DNA of 64,000 nucleotides. It comes from Myxococcota bacterium. GTDB lineage: Bacteria > Myxococcota_C > UBA6777. This document shows, piece after piece, positions 37,501 to 45,473 of this stretch; within the stretch, counting starts at the first letter, position 1, and every line of letters begins with the position of its first letter. Where the stretch lies: NCBI GenBank assembly GCA_023150835.1, contig JAKLKB010000003.1, positions 69,764 through 133,763 on the forward strand, given 5' to 3'. Under the pieces are notes generated by a model, which worked only from the letters and a program-made list of their open reading frames with translations, did not search any database and was not told the DNA's origin. The translations under genes were made by a program, and so were the position numbers.

Positions 37501-38168
37501 TCCAACAGATCCCTGTCGAAGATCCCCCTCTTCCCGAGTCCTTGGCTGCTTTAGAAGAGCTTCAAAAACGCAAAGACCGCCGTCCCAACAACGCAAATGC
37601 AAGCGCAAATGCAGCTCCCTCCGAACAAGAAAACGAGCAAGAATCTATCCGCCGCGCCAACGAACAACGCCTGCTCGAATTCAAAAAGCGCAACTCTCTC
37701 GAATACCGCCGCTGGCTCTGGCGCGAGCTCGATCCCCCCGATCTCGCAGAGTCCGAGATGCGAAAACGCCGCATCGAGCGCCTACTTGATCAGCTTTACT
37801 CTTTTAGCGGCGACGAATACCCCCGTGTCATGGTCTTTGAAGGCCAGCACGCCGCAAGCCTACTCAACCACGAAAGCGGCCTCCACACCCGCATCGCCCG
37901 CGATCAAACCGAGCAAGTTAAAGTCTTTTACGCCGATCAGCGGCCCTCCAAAAAAGAACAACTCCTTCATCCCGTCGATCTTTCCGAGAAATGGAGCACA
38001 CAACGCCTTCGCACCGCCCAAGAAAACAAAAACCTCTTGATCGATCATGTCCTTGATACGCACGTCTACCTCGAACCCCGCCTCCACCTTCTTTATGCTC
38101 GCATGATGCGCAGCCACATCTACGTCAACACCTTCGGCGAACAAGCCGCCAAGTGGCTTCGCACCTAG
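34521..38168 (+). CDS. Clp/HSP100-like AAA+ ATPase 1 with release-factor-like C-terminal region
   Basis: A 1215-residue cytoplasmic protein. Residues ~20-200 form a non-Clp N-terminal region, with a HicB-like strand/helix pattern at ~22-77; a Lys/Glu linker spans 205-230. AAA module D1 has Walker A GPSGCGKS (278-285), but the Walker B position reads IWYIGD (Gly348-Asp349) instead of DE. D2 has Walker A GPTGVGKT (557-564), Walker B LLLDEIEK (Asp623-Glu624), Arg finger region FFRPEFFNRID and sensor 2 YGARPLKR. The pore-loop GYVG segment is replaced by the short DAQNEG (601-606). VGF (675-677) sits at the ClpP-loop position. Residues ~845-1215 resemble the PCRF helices and core of RF2 (PNFWNDHHTAEQYV, LLNHESGLHTRIARD) without GGQ. 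GGAG precedes the ATG. Confidence 0.8.
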   Translation: MNPQDSTPAKDTAPQEAQQTQIIKLKLFVQEHHDGQFTLEVLGKRDICVYTPDLDQGREELMLMLVDLVERSHPRLQSSFQPPEDIEHHTIEIPRVVYVSDASGRSATPTKVSMFLQRDRKWQRLYFPRLDCHYWLSIEAPLEENAISFLQQHQFKKMSDHARLNQRYEKKEWIEELEIEAIRPPLEEFTGRYLGVDLLPTPAERKEAEEKEEEENAQKQGKKGKKRPNTPTFKKIGIPIAQQAKDKELEHAYGRDKEIESLFGMLQAKGGKAIVLVGPSGCGKSALLSELAYRVTHPDTPEALRERPIWFADANRVVATDGWFGDWQRQCLDVIQEAIDAEVIWYIGDVLHLLDAGKNVRSEQNVAMMLKPYLAGRRITVIGECSSRNFAQLELRDVGFARMFSPFRLEDPPPETIRSILQEVSKDLKKERAIDVSSQGLDTTMELSRRFQSSQSLLGHSVAFLRRLVDDASSTEAPPKEPLGRNEVIAHFCSETGMPAFLVRDDLPLDPEAIWMSFRTRLIGQEEAIRRMTDLVAMIKAGLSDLGRPLGSFLFVGPTGVGKTEMAKCLTSFLFGREDRLIRFDMSEFIDASSVYRFLGDAQNEGKLISAIRRNPFSVLLLDEIEKAHPAVFDVLLQVLGEARLTDEAGRTADFRNVVVLMTSNLGVGTFRRQVGFDQGDALRFRDHFLAEAERFFRPEFFNRIDYIIPFMPLESEAIHQITVREMNKFLRREGIQHRELQLQIDPLVHPWLAERGVNPRYGARPLKRVLEQQLTAPLARHLSSQRGPHIGQIGVQPEKEALQFTNLGQSKRQDTQQARATLQKLLEQIGLVRYRAQRWSRTTLFRELHQKVRLFDRLSQSPNFWNDHHTAEQYVKNIDAERQVIEQYRSFQEMICSIEDLAYETYYDRSVSQKHTLEEELAQAEKSLEALEFQLYGQRFQHPNAATLYFEPGKSAAGFLRALLETYIEIAIERGWQVTAYASRRVLDEELEIQQIPVEDPPLPESLAALEELQKRKDRRPNNANASANAAPSEQENEQESIRRANEQRLLEFKKRNSLEYRRWLWRELDPPDLAESEMRKRRIERLLDQLYSFSGDEYPRVMVFEGQHAASLLNHESGLHTRIARDQTEQVKVFYADQRPSKKEQLLHPVDLSEKWSTQRLRTAQENKNLLIDHVLDTHVYLEPRLHLLYARMMRSHIYVNTFGEQAAKWLRT

Positions 38169-38560
38169 CCGCACAAGCAAAGTCAAGGATTCATCTAGCT
38201 CAAGGCTTCTACGAAGACCACAGGCAATCCATCGCAAATAGGGGGATGTTCGAGATCTTGAGCAAGATGTTCTCCCAAAGAAAGCGCTGAAAGATAATCG
38301 ACTTGGATTCCAACGACTTGGATGGGGACTCGTACATATCTATCTCCACGCCCCTCTGTCAATCTTCCTGTTCCCGCTTGCCCTCGTTTCTAGCGTCGCT
38401 CCTGCCCACCGCTCACCTCCACGATAATCTTGACAAAAAAGGCAAACCGTCCTATCCATCGAAACACATCGGGTTTTGCTGTGCTTTTCTTCCAAGAAAT
38501 CCAACAGCGACCACGCACCGAGAAACAATGGACTTTTTTGTCCGATAAAGGAGCCCCACC
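38169..38560. other. Intergenic region
   Basis: A 392-base gap after the first AAA+ gene. It contains a short direct repeat of CGACTTGGAT near 38298-38325. I see no coding frame, RNA gene or member of repeat families A-D. Confidence 0.4.
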
Positions 38561-39007
38561 ATGAGCGAAAACCAAGAGAGCGGATATCCTGGGAGGAGAG
38601 AAAAACAAGTCAAGTACAAAGCAATGCCGTTGGTGTATTCATGTTCGGGTTGTTCGAGTGTTGCGCAGTTGGCGAATGCGTTGGCAGTGCGACTGGATCG
38701 AGAAGAACTGGCCGAGATGTCCTGCATCGCGGGGGTGGGTGGCGGTGTCAAAGCGTTGGTCAAAACAGCCAAGTCCCAAAGACCGATCCTTGCGCTCGAT
38801 GGTTGCCCGTTGCATTGCACTCTTCATTGCTTGGAACAACAAGGCGTCGAACCCACGGTGCATGTCGATCTGTCGACTTTTGGCTTGCGCAAACGCTTTC
38901 ACGAAGACGCGCTCCCCGAAGAACAAGCCTATGCTTGGGAACAAGCCATCGAACCCGCTCTTGAACAACTCAAATCTCCCCCGATCGAGCGGGCCAAAAG
39001 CGCTTAA
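38561..39007 (+). CDS. DGC-type putative zinc-binding protein
   Basis: A 148-residue soluble protein. Its core has YSCSGCSSVAQLANALAVRLDR (start and end of the first motif), MSCIAGVGGGVKALVKTA and LALDGCPLHCTLHCL, the conserved Cys motifs of the DGC/putative zinc-binding family (CxxC-type Cys, CxAGVGG, DGCPxxC). Members are small proteins of unknown function, often near metal-reduction or sulfur genes. AAAGGAG is 7 bases upstream of ATG 38561, which adds a charged N-terminal extension of ~25 residues. It follows the first AAA+ gene on the same strand but after 392 bases. Its link to the ATPases is unproven. Confidence 0.8.
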   Translation: MSENQESGYPGRREKQVKYKAMPLVYSCSGCSSVAQLANALAVRLDREELAEMSCIAGVGGGVKALVKTAKSQRPILALDGCPLHCTLHCLEQQGVEPTVHVDLSTFGLRKRFHEDALPEEQAYAWEQAIEPALEQLKSPPIERAKSA

Positions 39008-39028
39008 AGGCAAGAGGATCGCGAACGC

Positions 39029-39472
39029 ATGGAATGCCAAGTCTGCTTCAATCGCAATCTGTACACCACTTTTCACACCCTGTGGCTGCGTTACATCCGT
39101 TGGGGCGTGGCGCGCTCCCGTCTGACGCCTCTGCTGTATCCCTTCGAGATGCTGCTCAATCCGCTGTTGTTGGCTTCGGTTCTTTGGCTGTGGACGGGTT
39201 GGTCTTGGCTGTGGGGTTGGTCGCTGTTGTTGATCAACCTGCGCGATATCAGCCAATGGTGGATACTGCGTGGAAAGCATCGGTGGTTCTGGGTCTGGAT
39301 ACTCGGCCCGTTTCGCGAGATCGTGTACTCCTGGCTTGCGGCACCTTTCTACCACACCGTCCAATGGCGCGGACACACACTGCGCGTCGGCGCTGGAACT
39401 CATCTCTTCGTCGTCTATCCACCCCAAGAACGCACGCAAGAACAACCCCAAGAAGCCCCCAAACGCTCGTAG
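39029..39472 (+). pseudogene. C-terminal fragment of a family-21-like (ceramide glucosyltransferase/HpnI-type) glycosyltransferase
   Basis: A 147-codon frame that matches only the last third of membrane glycosyltransferases of family 21 type. It has LWLRYIRWGVARSR (the Q/RxxRW-like acceptor-site motif region), two or three hydrophobic helices, then GPFREIVYSWLAAPFYHTVQWRGHTLRVG, in parts, matching the family's terminal WRGRRFRL segment. The nucleotide-sugar-binding domain with its DxD motifs is missing, and the preceding sequence is the unrelated DGC gene. AGAGG lies 11 bases before the ATG, so a stand-alone membrane protein is possible, but a truncated remnant is more likely. Confidence 0.6.
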
Positions 39473-39618
39473 TCACCGCCGATGTAGCAGAAACTTAGAC
39501 GAGATCCGCAGGGTGCGTGATCACAAAACGTCGGGGCAGACAGGTGTGACGAACACTCGGACACATCCTCTGTAAAGCCCATCCAGCAGGAGATATCTGA
39601 CAGGGACACGTTTCGTTT

Positions 39619-39698
39619 GACCCTCACCCCAGCCCTTCGGGCGTCCCCTCTCCCTGCGACGCTCGCAAAGCCTCGCTGCTGCCGCGAGGGGAAAGCAC
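39619..39698. repeat. Dispersed repeat family D, copy 1
   Basis: Contains ACCCTCACCCCAGCCCTTCG, GCGTCCCCTCTCC and GCGAGGGGAAAGC, with complementary CCCTCTCC/GAGGGG halves. A second copy lies at 52340-52416. The surrounding 39473-39749 gap holds nothing else recognisable. Confidence 0.7.
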
Positions 39699-39749
39699 AG
39701 AGCAAAGCAGAAGAGAAACAGAATGGAGCCGCGATGATTGGATTTCGTA

Positions 39750-40154
39750 CTAAGCGGACAGACCGGGGGATGGGGTTCGTTCGGGGTTGAGCGACATACG
39801 GCTGTGGGGGAGTTCTTGGTCACGGATCTTTTGCAAAGCCCGGCACATCGTGGGTTTGCTGACGCGAACCTTGGCGCACGAGTAGAAGTCTTCGCAAAGG
39901 GCTTCGAGGGTGGCTTCGGGTTTGTTCGCGACGATCTGGCGAAGTGTGGATAAACTGCCTTGATCGATGCGGGGTTGTGGGCCACGACGATAATCTTTGG
40001 GTTGAAGGTGGCCTGTATCACGGAAACGCTTGAGCCAATTTTGGACGGTGGCCAAGCACACACAAAAACGGCGGGCCAACTCACGTTGCGAGCCTTCACC
40101 GTTTTTGTAAGCATTGATCACACGGATACGCAGATCATTGGAATAAGGACGCAT
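39750..40154 (-). pseudogene. IS630-family transposase remnant (N-terminal part)
   Basis: A 134-codon frame with the N-terminal DNA-binding half of IS630/Tc1-mariner transposases: MRPYSNDLRIRVI, a helix-turn-helix SQRELARRFCVCLATVQNWLKR, and a second HTH around KPTMCRALQKI. It stops at about residue 134, before the DDE catalytic domain (full length is ~330-350), and the following DNA (39473-39749) does not encode the rest. GGAG is 6 bases before ATG 40154. IS630 elements often use two frames, so a first-ORF product is possible, but no second frame is present. Likely an inactivated insertion at the edge of the AAA+ cluster. Confidence 0.8.
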
Positions 40155-40940
40155 GGAAAACTCCTTGTGGATCGGATGCAGGGGTGGAGAGTCGCGAAAG
40201 CCAAGCAGCGACGTGAGGAGTCGGGCTTGGCTTGGCGAGCGATGGGAGGCGTTGCGAAGATATTTTTTCGGAAAATGTTGTGCTTCGGCGATCTTTTGCG
40301 ATAGCAACGGTCGCCCATCTCACAAAAATCAAACCTTGTGTGGCTTACTTCGTTTGAAGCAGTCGCCGCTGGTTTGGATACGCTTATGCGTCCAAAAAGC
40401 CCAACAACACAAAAGAATCGCTTTGGAGTGTGTTTTCAGCGAACACTTTTCCTCGAAACGACACAAAAATATCGAAACCAACGCCGTCTTGAAACGACAG
40501 CCTCAGCCCTGCGGGTTCAACTTCCCCTCTCTCCCGCGATTTACGGCGTAGAGGAAGTGGAAAACGCTGGGTGCTTTTGACAAAGAAACAAAACCACGTG
40601 GAAAAAGCCCGCAACGCAAGCCTTCCACAAAAAACCAACGAGCCAAAACATAAAAAACCAAAGAACCCAAGAGATCAGAGAATTCGATCCCGATATACGT
40701 CCTGCGACGTCAACTTTCCCTCCGATTTGAGCGTGGTGTGCGGTTGCAAACACCGAAGCATCGGCACAACACAAACCAGCGTAGAGAAAGTGGATGGCGT
40801 AGGATCGCTTTTCCAACCACCCGTCGATACGGGTCAGGGTGTGGGATAGCACACGCCCCTTTGCGCGTCAATCTTTTTTTCAGGGGCCACCGTTCGGTGT
40901 CGCTTGTAGATGGGATCTACGCCATCAAGATGCGTCATAC

Positions 40941-40995
40941 GAGATCCGCCCATTGTGTGATCGTAAAACGTAGGGGCAGCCCCCATACGCGCCTT
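40941..40995 (+). repeat. Dispersed repeat family A, partial copy 4
   Basis: Contains GAGATCCGCCCATTGTGTGA and ACGTAGGGGCAGCCCCC, nearly identical to the start of copy 1 at 3667. It breaks off before the second half of the hairpin. Confidence 0.7.
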
Positions 40996-41044
40996 GTTAA
41001 GGTGGAAACACCGGATAGTCTAGCCTGATCGCCGTTTCTTTTGT

Positions 41045-41243
41045 CGCCCCCCCCTCAATCCCCCCTCAATCCCCCCTCAATCCCCCCGTGAACGGGGGGA
41101 AGTTGGAACGGGCAGCGTCTGCGCGTCGTGCATACAGCGTGTGTCATGAAAAAACAAAATCCCCGCTGCTTCCGACTTTCGCTCCCTCCCCTGTTCACGG
41201 GGGAGGGCTGGGGGAGGGCTGGGGTGGGGGGGCCAACAAGCGC
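41045..41243. repeat. Family C element: MITE-like inverted repeat
   Basis: The left end has three CCCCCCTCAAT units followed by CCCCCCGTGAACGGGGGG. The right end has CCCCTGTTCACGGGGGAGGG and two GGGCTGGGGGA-like units, the approximate reverse complement of the left end. The ends enclose about 90 bases. This is the shape of a small non-autonomous inverted-repeat element. The GGGGGGAAGTTGG part is shared with the 34022-34170 block. Confidence 0.6.
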
Positions 41244-41253
41244 TTAACCTAAC

Positions 41254-41375
41254 GCCTATGGGGGCTGCCCCCTGTGGCTGCCCAAGAATAGGGCGATCCG
41301 CTGCCCAAGAATGGGGCGGTTCGCGAACCGCCCCTACATCATGCGATCATACATTACGCGGAGATCGTATCAGTC
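41254..41375. repeat. Dispersed repeat family A, copy 5 (compound)
   Basis: Contains GGGGGCTGCCCCCTGTGGCTGCCC, in parts, then two AAGAATRGGGCG strings and the palindrome GGGCGGTTCGCGAACCGCCC. It combines the GGCAGCC hairpin of family A with the GGTTCGCGAACC palindrome also found near 34250. Confidence 0.65.
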
Positions 41376-41473
41376 CTCTACACAAACGGCGTGCTTTGTG
41401 TAGGATACGGGAGCGCAATCGAGTCACCGCGCATCGAAACTCAAAAGATGCGCTGCATCGGGAGATTTGTTTG

Positions 41474-44400
41474 ATGAATGTTGCGATCATGGTGTCCGTC
41501 GACGCCAAAGAAAGCTACGAACTCTTTGTACCGGGACTGTCTTTGCAGCGCTTTCGCGGGGCCAGCCTCGCCGAGCAGCTCGACAACATCGCCCTTCACT
41601 TGATGGAACGGGTTCCACGCTGGCCGATTCGGGATATGCCCTTGTTGGCTTTTTGCCCTTATATCGAGCTACGTAAGATCAAGGTCGAGATCGATCTGCG
41701 CCCCTTTAAGCAAAAACTCAAAAAGACGTGGACAGGGCGCTTTGCGGTAGTTCTAAGCCGCTGGCCGGGCGACGGCTTCTACACAGCCGTGATCCCGCGC
41801 CTGAGCAACCAACGCTTTGCGCTGATGCGTACGGCTTATCTGGAGCATGCCGTCAAGCACTTTGTCGAAGCATGGGTCGAAGAGACGGGAAAGATCGAGC
41901 TTGACGACTACATCTGCCGCTCTTACGAGTACCTCGAAGTTTTGGATGTCGAGTTGGACTACCCAACGATCTTGCCGTCGCGTCCGAAGAAAAACAAAAA
42001 CAAGACCAAAAAAACCAAGCCGGGCGAACCCAAACAAAAACGCAAGCGCGAGATCGTTGCACCCACCACCTTGCGCGAAGTCGGACTGAACCTCAGCCAC
42101 CGCGCCATCGACGATCGCCTCTCTCCGGCATTTGGCCGAGAGACACTCGTCAAACAGATCCTCCAGTTGCTCCAACGAGAAGGCGCTGCGATCTTGCTTG
42201 TGGGCCCGTCGGGTGTAGGAAAAACAGCGATCATCCACGAAGTCGTTCGCAGCCTCGCCAAGCAAGAACTCCCAATCCAAGAGCGAAACGACATCTGGGA
42301 GATCGATGGCAACCGTCTGATCGCAGGAATGAGCGTGGTGGGTGCATGGGAACAACGCTGCCAAAATATGGTCCACGAACTCCAATCCCGCAACGATATC
42401 CTCTACGTCAACGATCTTCCTTCGCTCGTATACACGGGGCGTTCCGCACACTCGGACACCCACGTCGCTCAGTACCTCGAACCCCACCTCGCACGCGGTG
42501 ACTTCCGCATCCTCGGCGAATGTACTCCCGAACGCCTCGAAGCCACCCGCGAAGAAGCTCCCGGCTTCTTCGCACGCTTCCGCATCCTTCAGATCCCCGA
42601 ACTCCCCGAAAAAGACACCCTCTCGGTACTTGTTCACGCCACACGCCGCTTTGAAACGCTCGAAGATATCGTGATCGCCCCCGACACCCTCCTCACAACA
42701 CTCGCCCTCACCCGACGCTTTCAAGCCCACGAATGTTTCCCGGGAAAGGCCATCACGCTCTTGCGTCGATTGATCTCCGACCATCAAGATATCACCGAAG
42801 ACTCCTTTGGTCGCCGCTCGATCCAACGCGAACAACTCGTCCGCTTTTTTGAACGCCAAACCGGCCTACCCGGCTTTATTCTGTGGGAACAACAAGCCCG
42901 CGCCACCAGCGATATCCGCAGCCACTTTGAGCGCCGCATCATCGCCCAACAAGCCGCTGTCCACGCTGTGACAGATGTCGTCACCACCCTTCAACAAGGA
43001 CTCAACGATCCCGAAAGGCCCCTTGCCACCATGCTTTTCGTCGGCCCCACAGGTGTCGGCAAAACCGAAACCGCCAAAGCCCTCGCGGCTTATCTCTTTG
43101 GCCGAGAAGACCGCATGATCCGCTTTGATATGTCCGAATTCATGGATGGATGGGCTGTTTCGCGCCTAATCGGCGACCGCTATCAGCCCGACGGTGAACT
43201 CACCCGCCGCGTCCAACAACAGCCCTTTAGTGTGATCCTGCTCGATGAGATCGAAAAGGGCCATCCTGCCGTCTTTGACGCCATGCTCCAAGTCCTCGGT
43301 GAAGGCCGCTTGACCAACGCCGCAGGACGCACCGTCAACTTCTGCAACACCGTTGTGATCATGACTTCCAACCTCGGCGTGCGCGAAGCCAACCGCTCTC
43401 TCGGCTTTGCTGGCCCCGACGAAGAACAGATGGACACCCATTACCGCAAAGCCGCCGAAGGCTTCTTCCGCCCCGAATTCTTCAACCGCATCGATCGCAT
43501 CGTCCCTTTTCGCCGCCTCGGTCGAGACGCCATCGCTCCCCTTGTCCAACGCCTTCTCCAAGATATCTTGGGCCGCCGGGGACTTCGTCGCAGCCAAATC
43601 ATGGTCCAAGTCGATCCCGCACTCGTCGAACTGCTGATCGATCTGGGCTTTGATCCCCAATACGGCGCACGCTCCATGAAACGCTTGCTCGAACAGCGCC
43701 TCACCGTCCCGCTCGCCAAACGCCTTGTCGAATCGCCTCCCGCACAAAACACCTTGATCCAAGTCTTCGAACAAGAAAAAGATATCGCGATGGAGATCTG
43801 GAACCTCGAAGAACCCCATGTCGAACTCTTGCCCAGCCTACAGCCCGTTCAACGCTTTGAAGAACTCAAACCCCGCTTTGAAGCCGTCACAACAGGCTTT
43901 GCCCTACTCTCCAACGACCCCATGATCCAAACACTTCAGGCCGAACACACCCAACTCCTTCAAGCCTTTAACGCCCAAACACACGCTTTCCACAACCAGA
44001 CTTCCGAAACCTCTCTCTCTCCAACTCTCCCCTCCCAACAACAAGAGCGGCTCAACTTCCTCGGCGAACTCCTTGACGAGATCCGCCAAATCCAAGGAGC
44101 CATCGAGCATTTTCAAGAAGAATACCTCGCCACCTTCCATTTCCAAGAAGTCCTTGAGTACGGCGTCATGAGCACCATCAAGCACGAATACCGACGTATG
44201 CGCTCCGACTTTATCTCCGAACAACCCATCGACAGCGACTCCCAACGCTTGCTTCCTTTCGCACGCCTAGCCATCAACGATCTGCGCCTGCGCTTTGCCA
44301 GCTTGCTGTTTCGCGCACAAAACGCACACCGCTTCCAAGGCAACCACGCTCTCTTGCGCATCCTGCCCATGACAGAAGATCCCAATACTCGCCTTCAAAT

Positions 44401-45451
44401 GCTTTGTTTTGCCTACGCTTTCGCCCAATGCTGGCAACCTTGGGCCAGCCTCCAGATCTTCCGATGCGGTCCTCTAGGCTGGCAGATCGACACCACCCCC
44501 CACAACGCCCGAAAAGAAGACAGCCTCGCCAACTATCTCGATGCCAATGCCCCTCAAAGCCAATGGCACGATATCACTGCCATCGCCATCCATCTACACG
44601 GCCCCGGCATCCGCCAGTTGCTCGAAGACGAAGTCGGCTTCTGGCTCTACACCTACAGCAGCGGCCCTGATCAGATCTGTGACCTGTTGCGTATCGAAGA
44701 TGTATTCGACCAAGCCCTCCTCGCCCTTTGGCCCGATACATCCGCTCCTTCCGATATAAGCAGATCACCCGAAAACTTCGGCACCTCCGACGCCTCCAAC
44801 CCCCTTAACACATCCGAACCATCCGATACAAACAACGCACCCAGCACATCCGCTCCATCCGATACAAACAACGCACCCAGCATATCCGCTCCATCCGATA
44901 CAAACAACGCACCCAGCATATCCGCTCCATCCTACATCACCCACACATCCGAACCATCCGATGCGTCCGCTTCCTCCGACACCACCCACACATCCGAACC
45001 ATCCGATGCGCCCGCTTCCTCCGACACCACCCACACATCCGAACCATCCGATACGCCTGCTTCTTCCAACACATCTGAACCATCCGATGCTGTCGCCTCT
45101 TCCGATGCTGTCGCCTCTTCCAAGATCACCCACACAACCGAGGCATCCGTCCGAACGCCCCATCCATCCGTCCCCACCGAAGCCGAGATCGGCCAAGCGC
45201 TCACCGCGATGGATCGAGCTTATACAGATTATCTTGAAGCACGAAGACAACGCGGCGATGTCCGCAACCCACGTCCACAACTGCCGCTGTGCCGCCTATT
45301 CCACGAACACTTTTCGATCGACCCGCTGACGGGCGAAGAACTCTATCTTCCCGTTCATTCGGACCAAAACGAAACAGATCTGCTCGATCAACTCGCCCAG
45401 ACCATGCACCGTATCGCGATGTATCGCGTCCTTGCCAAATACCTCCAATAG
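41474..45451 (+). CDS. Clp/HSP100-like AAA+ ATPase 2 with release-factor-like region and Ser/Thr-rich linker
   Basis: A 1325-residue paralogue of the neighbours. Residues 1-190 are a non-Clp N-terminus with a HicB-like segment (~87-140) and a Lys-rich linker. D1 has Walker A GPSGVGKT (244-251) but Walker B reads ILYVND (Asn313-Asp314). D2 has Walker A GPTGVGKT (524-531), Walker B Asp591-Glu592, FFRPEFFNRID and YGARSMKR. The pore loop is shortened to GDRYQPDGE (567-575), and LGF (643-645) lies at the ClpP-loop site. Residues ~815-1075 resemble a decayed PCRF region (LLRILPMTEDP, IAIHLHGPGIRQLLEDEVGFW). Residues 1090-1220 are Ser/Thr/Pro/Asp repeats with 12- and 15-residue periods. A conserved-looking C-terminal piece follows. 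The next paralogue starts 22 bases downstream. Confidence 0.8.
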   Translation: MNVAIMVSVDAKESYELFVPGLSLQRFRGASLAEQLDNIALHLMERVPRWPIRDMPLLAFCPYIELRKIKVEIDLRPFKQKLKKTWTGRFAVVLSRWPGDGFYTAVIPRLSNQRFALMRTAYLEHAVKHFVEAWVEETGKIELDDYICRSYEYLEVLDVELDYPTILPSRPKKNKNKTKKTKPGEPKQKRKREIVAPTTLREVGLNLSHRAIDDRLSPAFGRETLVKQILQLLQREGAAILLVGPSGVGKTAIIHEVVRSLAKQELPIQERNDIWEIDGNRLIAGMSVVGAWEQRCQNMVHELQSRNDILYVNDLPSLVYTGRSAHSDTHVAQYLEPHLARGDFRILGECTPERLEATREEAPGFFARFRILQIPELPEKDTLSVLVHATRRFETLEDIVIAPDTLLTTLALTRRFQAHECFPGKAITLLRRLISDHQDITEDSFGRRSIQREQLVRFFERQTGLPGFILWEQQARATSDIRSHFERRIIAQQAAVHAVTDVVTTLQQGLNDPERPLATMLFVGPTGVGKTETAKALAAYLFGREDRMIRFDMSEFMDGWAVSRLIGDRYQPDGELTRRVQQQPFSVILLDEIEKGHPAVFDAMLQVLGEGRLTNAAGRTVNFCNTVVIMTSNLGVREANRSLGFAGPDEEQMDTHYRKAAEGFFRPEFFNRIDRIVPFRRLGRDAIAPLVQRLLQDILGRRGLRRSQIMVQVDPALVELLIDLGFDPQYGARSMKRLLEQRLTVPLAKRLVESPPAQNTLIQVFEQEKDIAMEIWNLEEPHVELLPSLQPVQRFEELKPRFEAVTTGFALLSNDPMIQTLQAEHTQLLQAFNAQTHAFHNQTSETSLSPTLPSQQQERLNFLGELLDEIRQIQGAIEHFQEEYLATFHFQEVLEYGVMSTIKHEYRRMRSDFISEQPIDSDSQRLLPFARLAINDLRLRFASLLFRAQNAHRFQGNHALLRILPMTEDPNTRLQMLCFAYAFAQCWQPWASLQIFRCGPLGWQIDTTPHNARKEDSLANYLDANAPQSQWHDITAIAIHLHGPGIRQLLEDEVGFWLYTYSSGPDQICDLLRIEDVFDQALLALWPDTSAPSDISRSPENFGTSDASNPLNTSEPSDTNNAPSTSAPSDTNNAPSISAPSDTNNAPSISAPSYITHTSEPSDASASSDTTHTSEPSDAPASSDTTHTSEPSDTPASSNTSEPSDAVASSDAVASSKITHTTEASVRTPHPSVPTEAEIGQALTAMDRAYTDYLEARRQRGDVRNPRPQLPLCRLFHEHFSIDPLTGEELYLPVHSDQNETDLLDQLAQTMHRIAMYRVLAKYLQ
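44822..45073 (+). repeat. In-frame 36-bp and 45-bp tandem repeats
   Basis: Three units of 36 bases (encoding SDTNNAPSISAP or near variants, 44822-44930) are followed by three units of 45 bases (encoding THTSEPSDxxASSDT, 44939-45073). They form the low-complexity linker of AAA+ protein 2 and are absent from the two paralogues. Confidence 0.9.
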
Positions 45452-45473
45452 CCCATAGCTCACGGATCGCCGC

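Larger units (their letters stand above)
40155..41473. other. Long intergenic region with repeats between IS remnant and AAA+ gene 2
   Basis: About 1.3 kb without a credible gene. The first ~780 bases hold only short frames of unlikely composition, probably degraded insertion DNA. From 40941 it is packed with family A copies and a family C inverted-repeat element. The leader of AAA+ gene 2 follows, with GGGAG 9 bases before its ATG at 41474. Confidence 0.5.

Noticed and set aside
39750-40154. Intact insertion sequence
   Set aside because: The catalytic DDE domain and clear terminal inverted repeats are not found; only the N-terminal DNA-binding part remains.
40541-40852. 103-codon minus-strand frame with a hydrophobic stretch
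   Set aside because: No ribosome site, no family, and it sits in a region that otherwise looks like degraded insertion DNA. Too weak to call a gene.
41753-42859. 368-codon minus-strand frame with acidic, Ala/Val-rich sequence
   Set aside because: It is a shadow of AAA+ gene 2; similar long antisense frames occur opposite the other AAA+ genes.
44822-45073. CRISPR-like regular repeats
   Set aside because: The 36- and 45-base units are contiguous, without spacers, and in frame inside a coding sequence.
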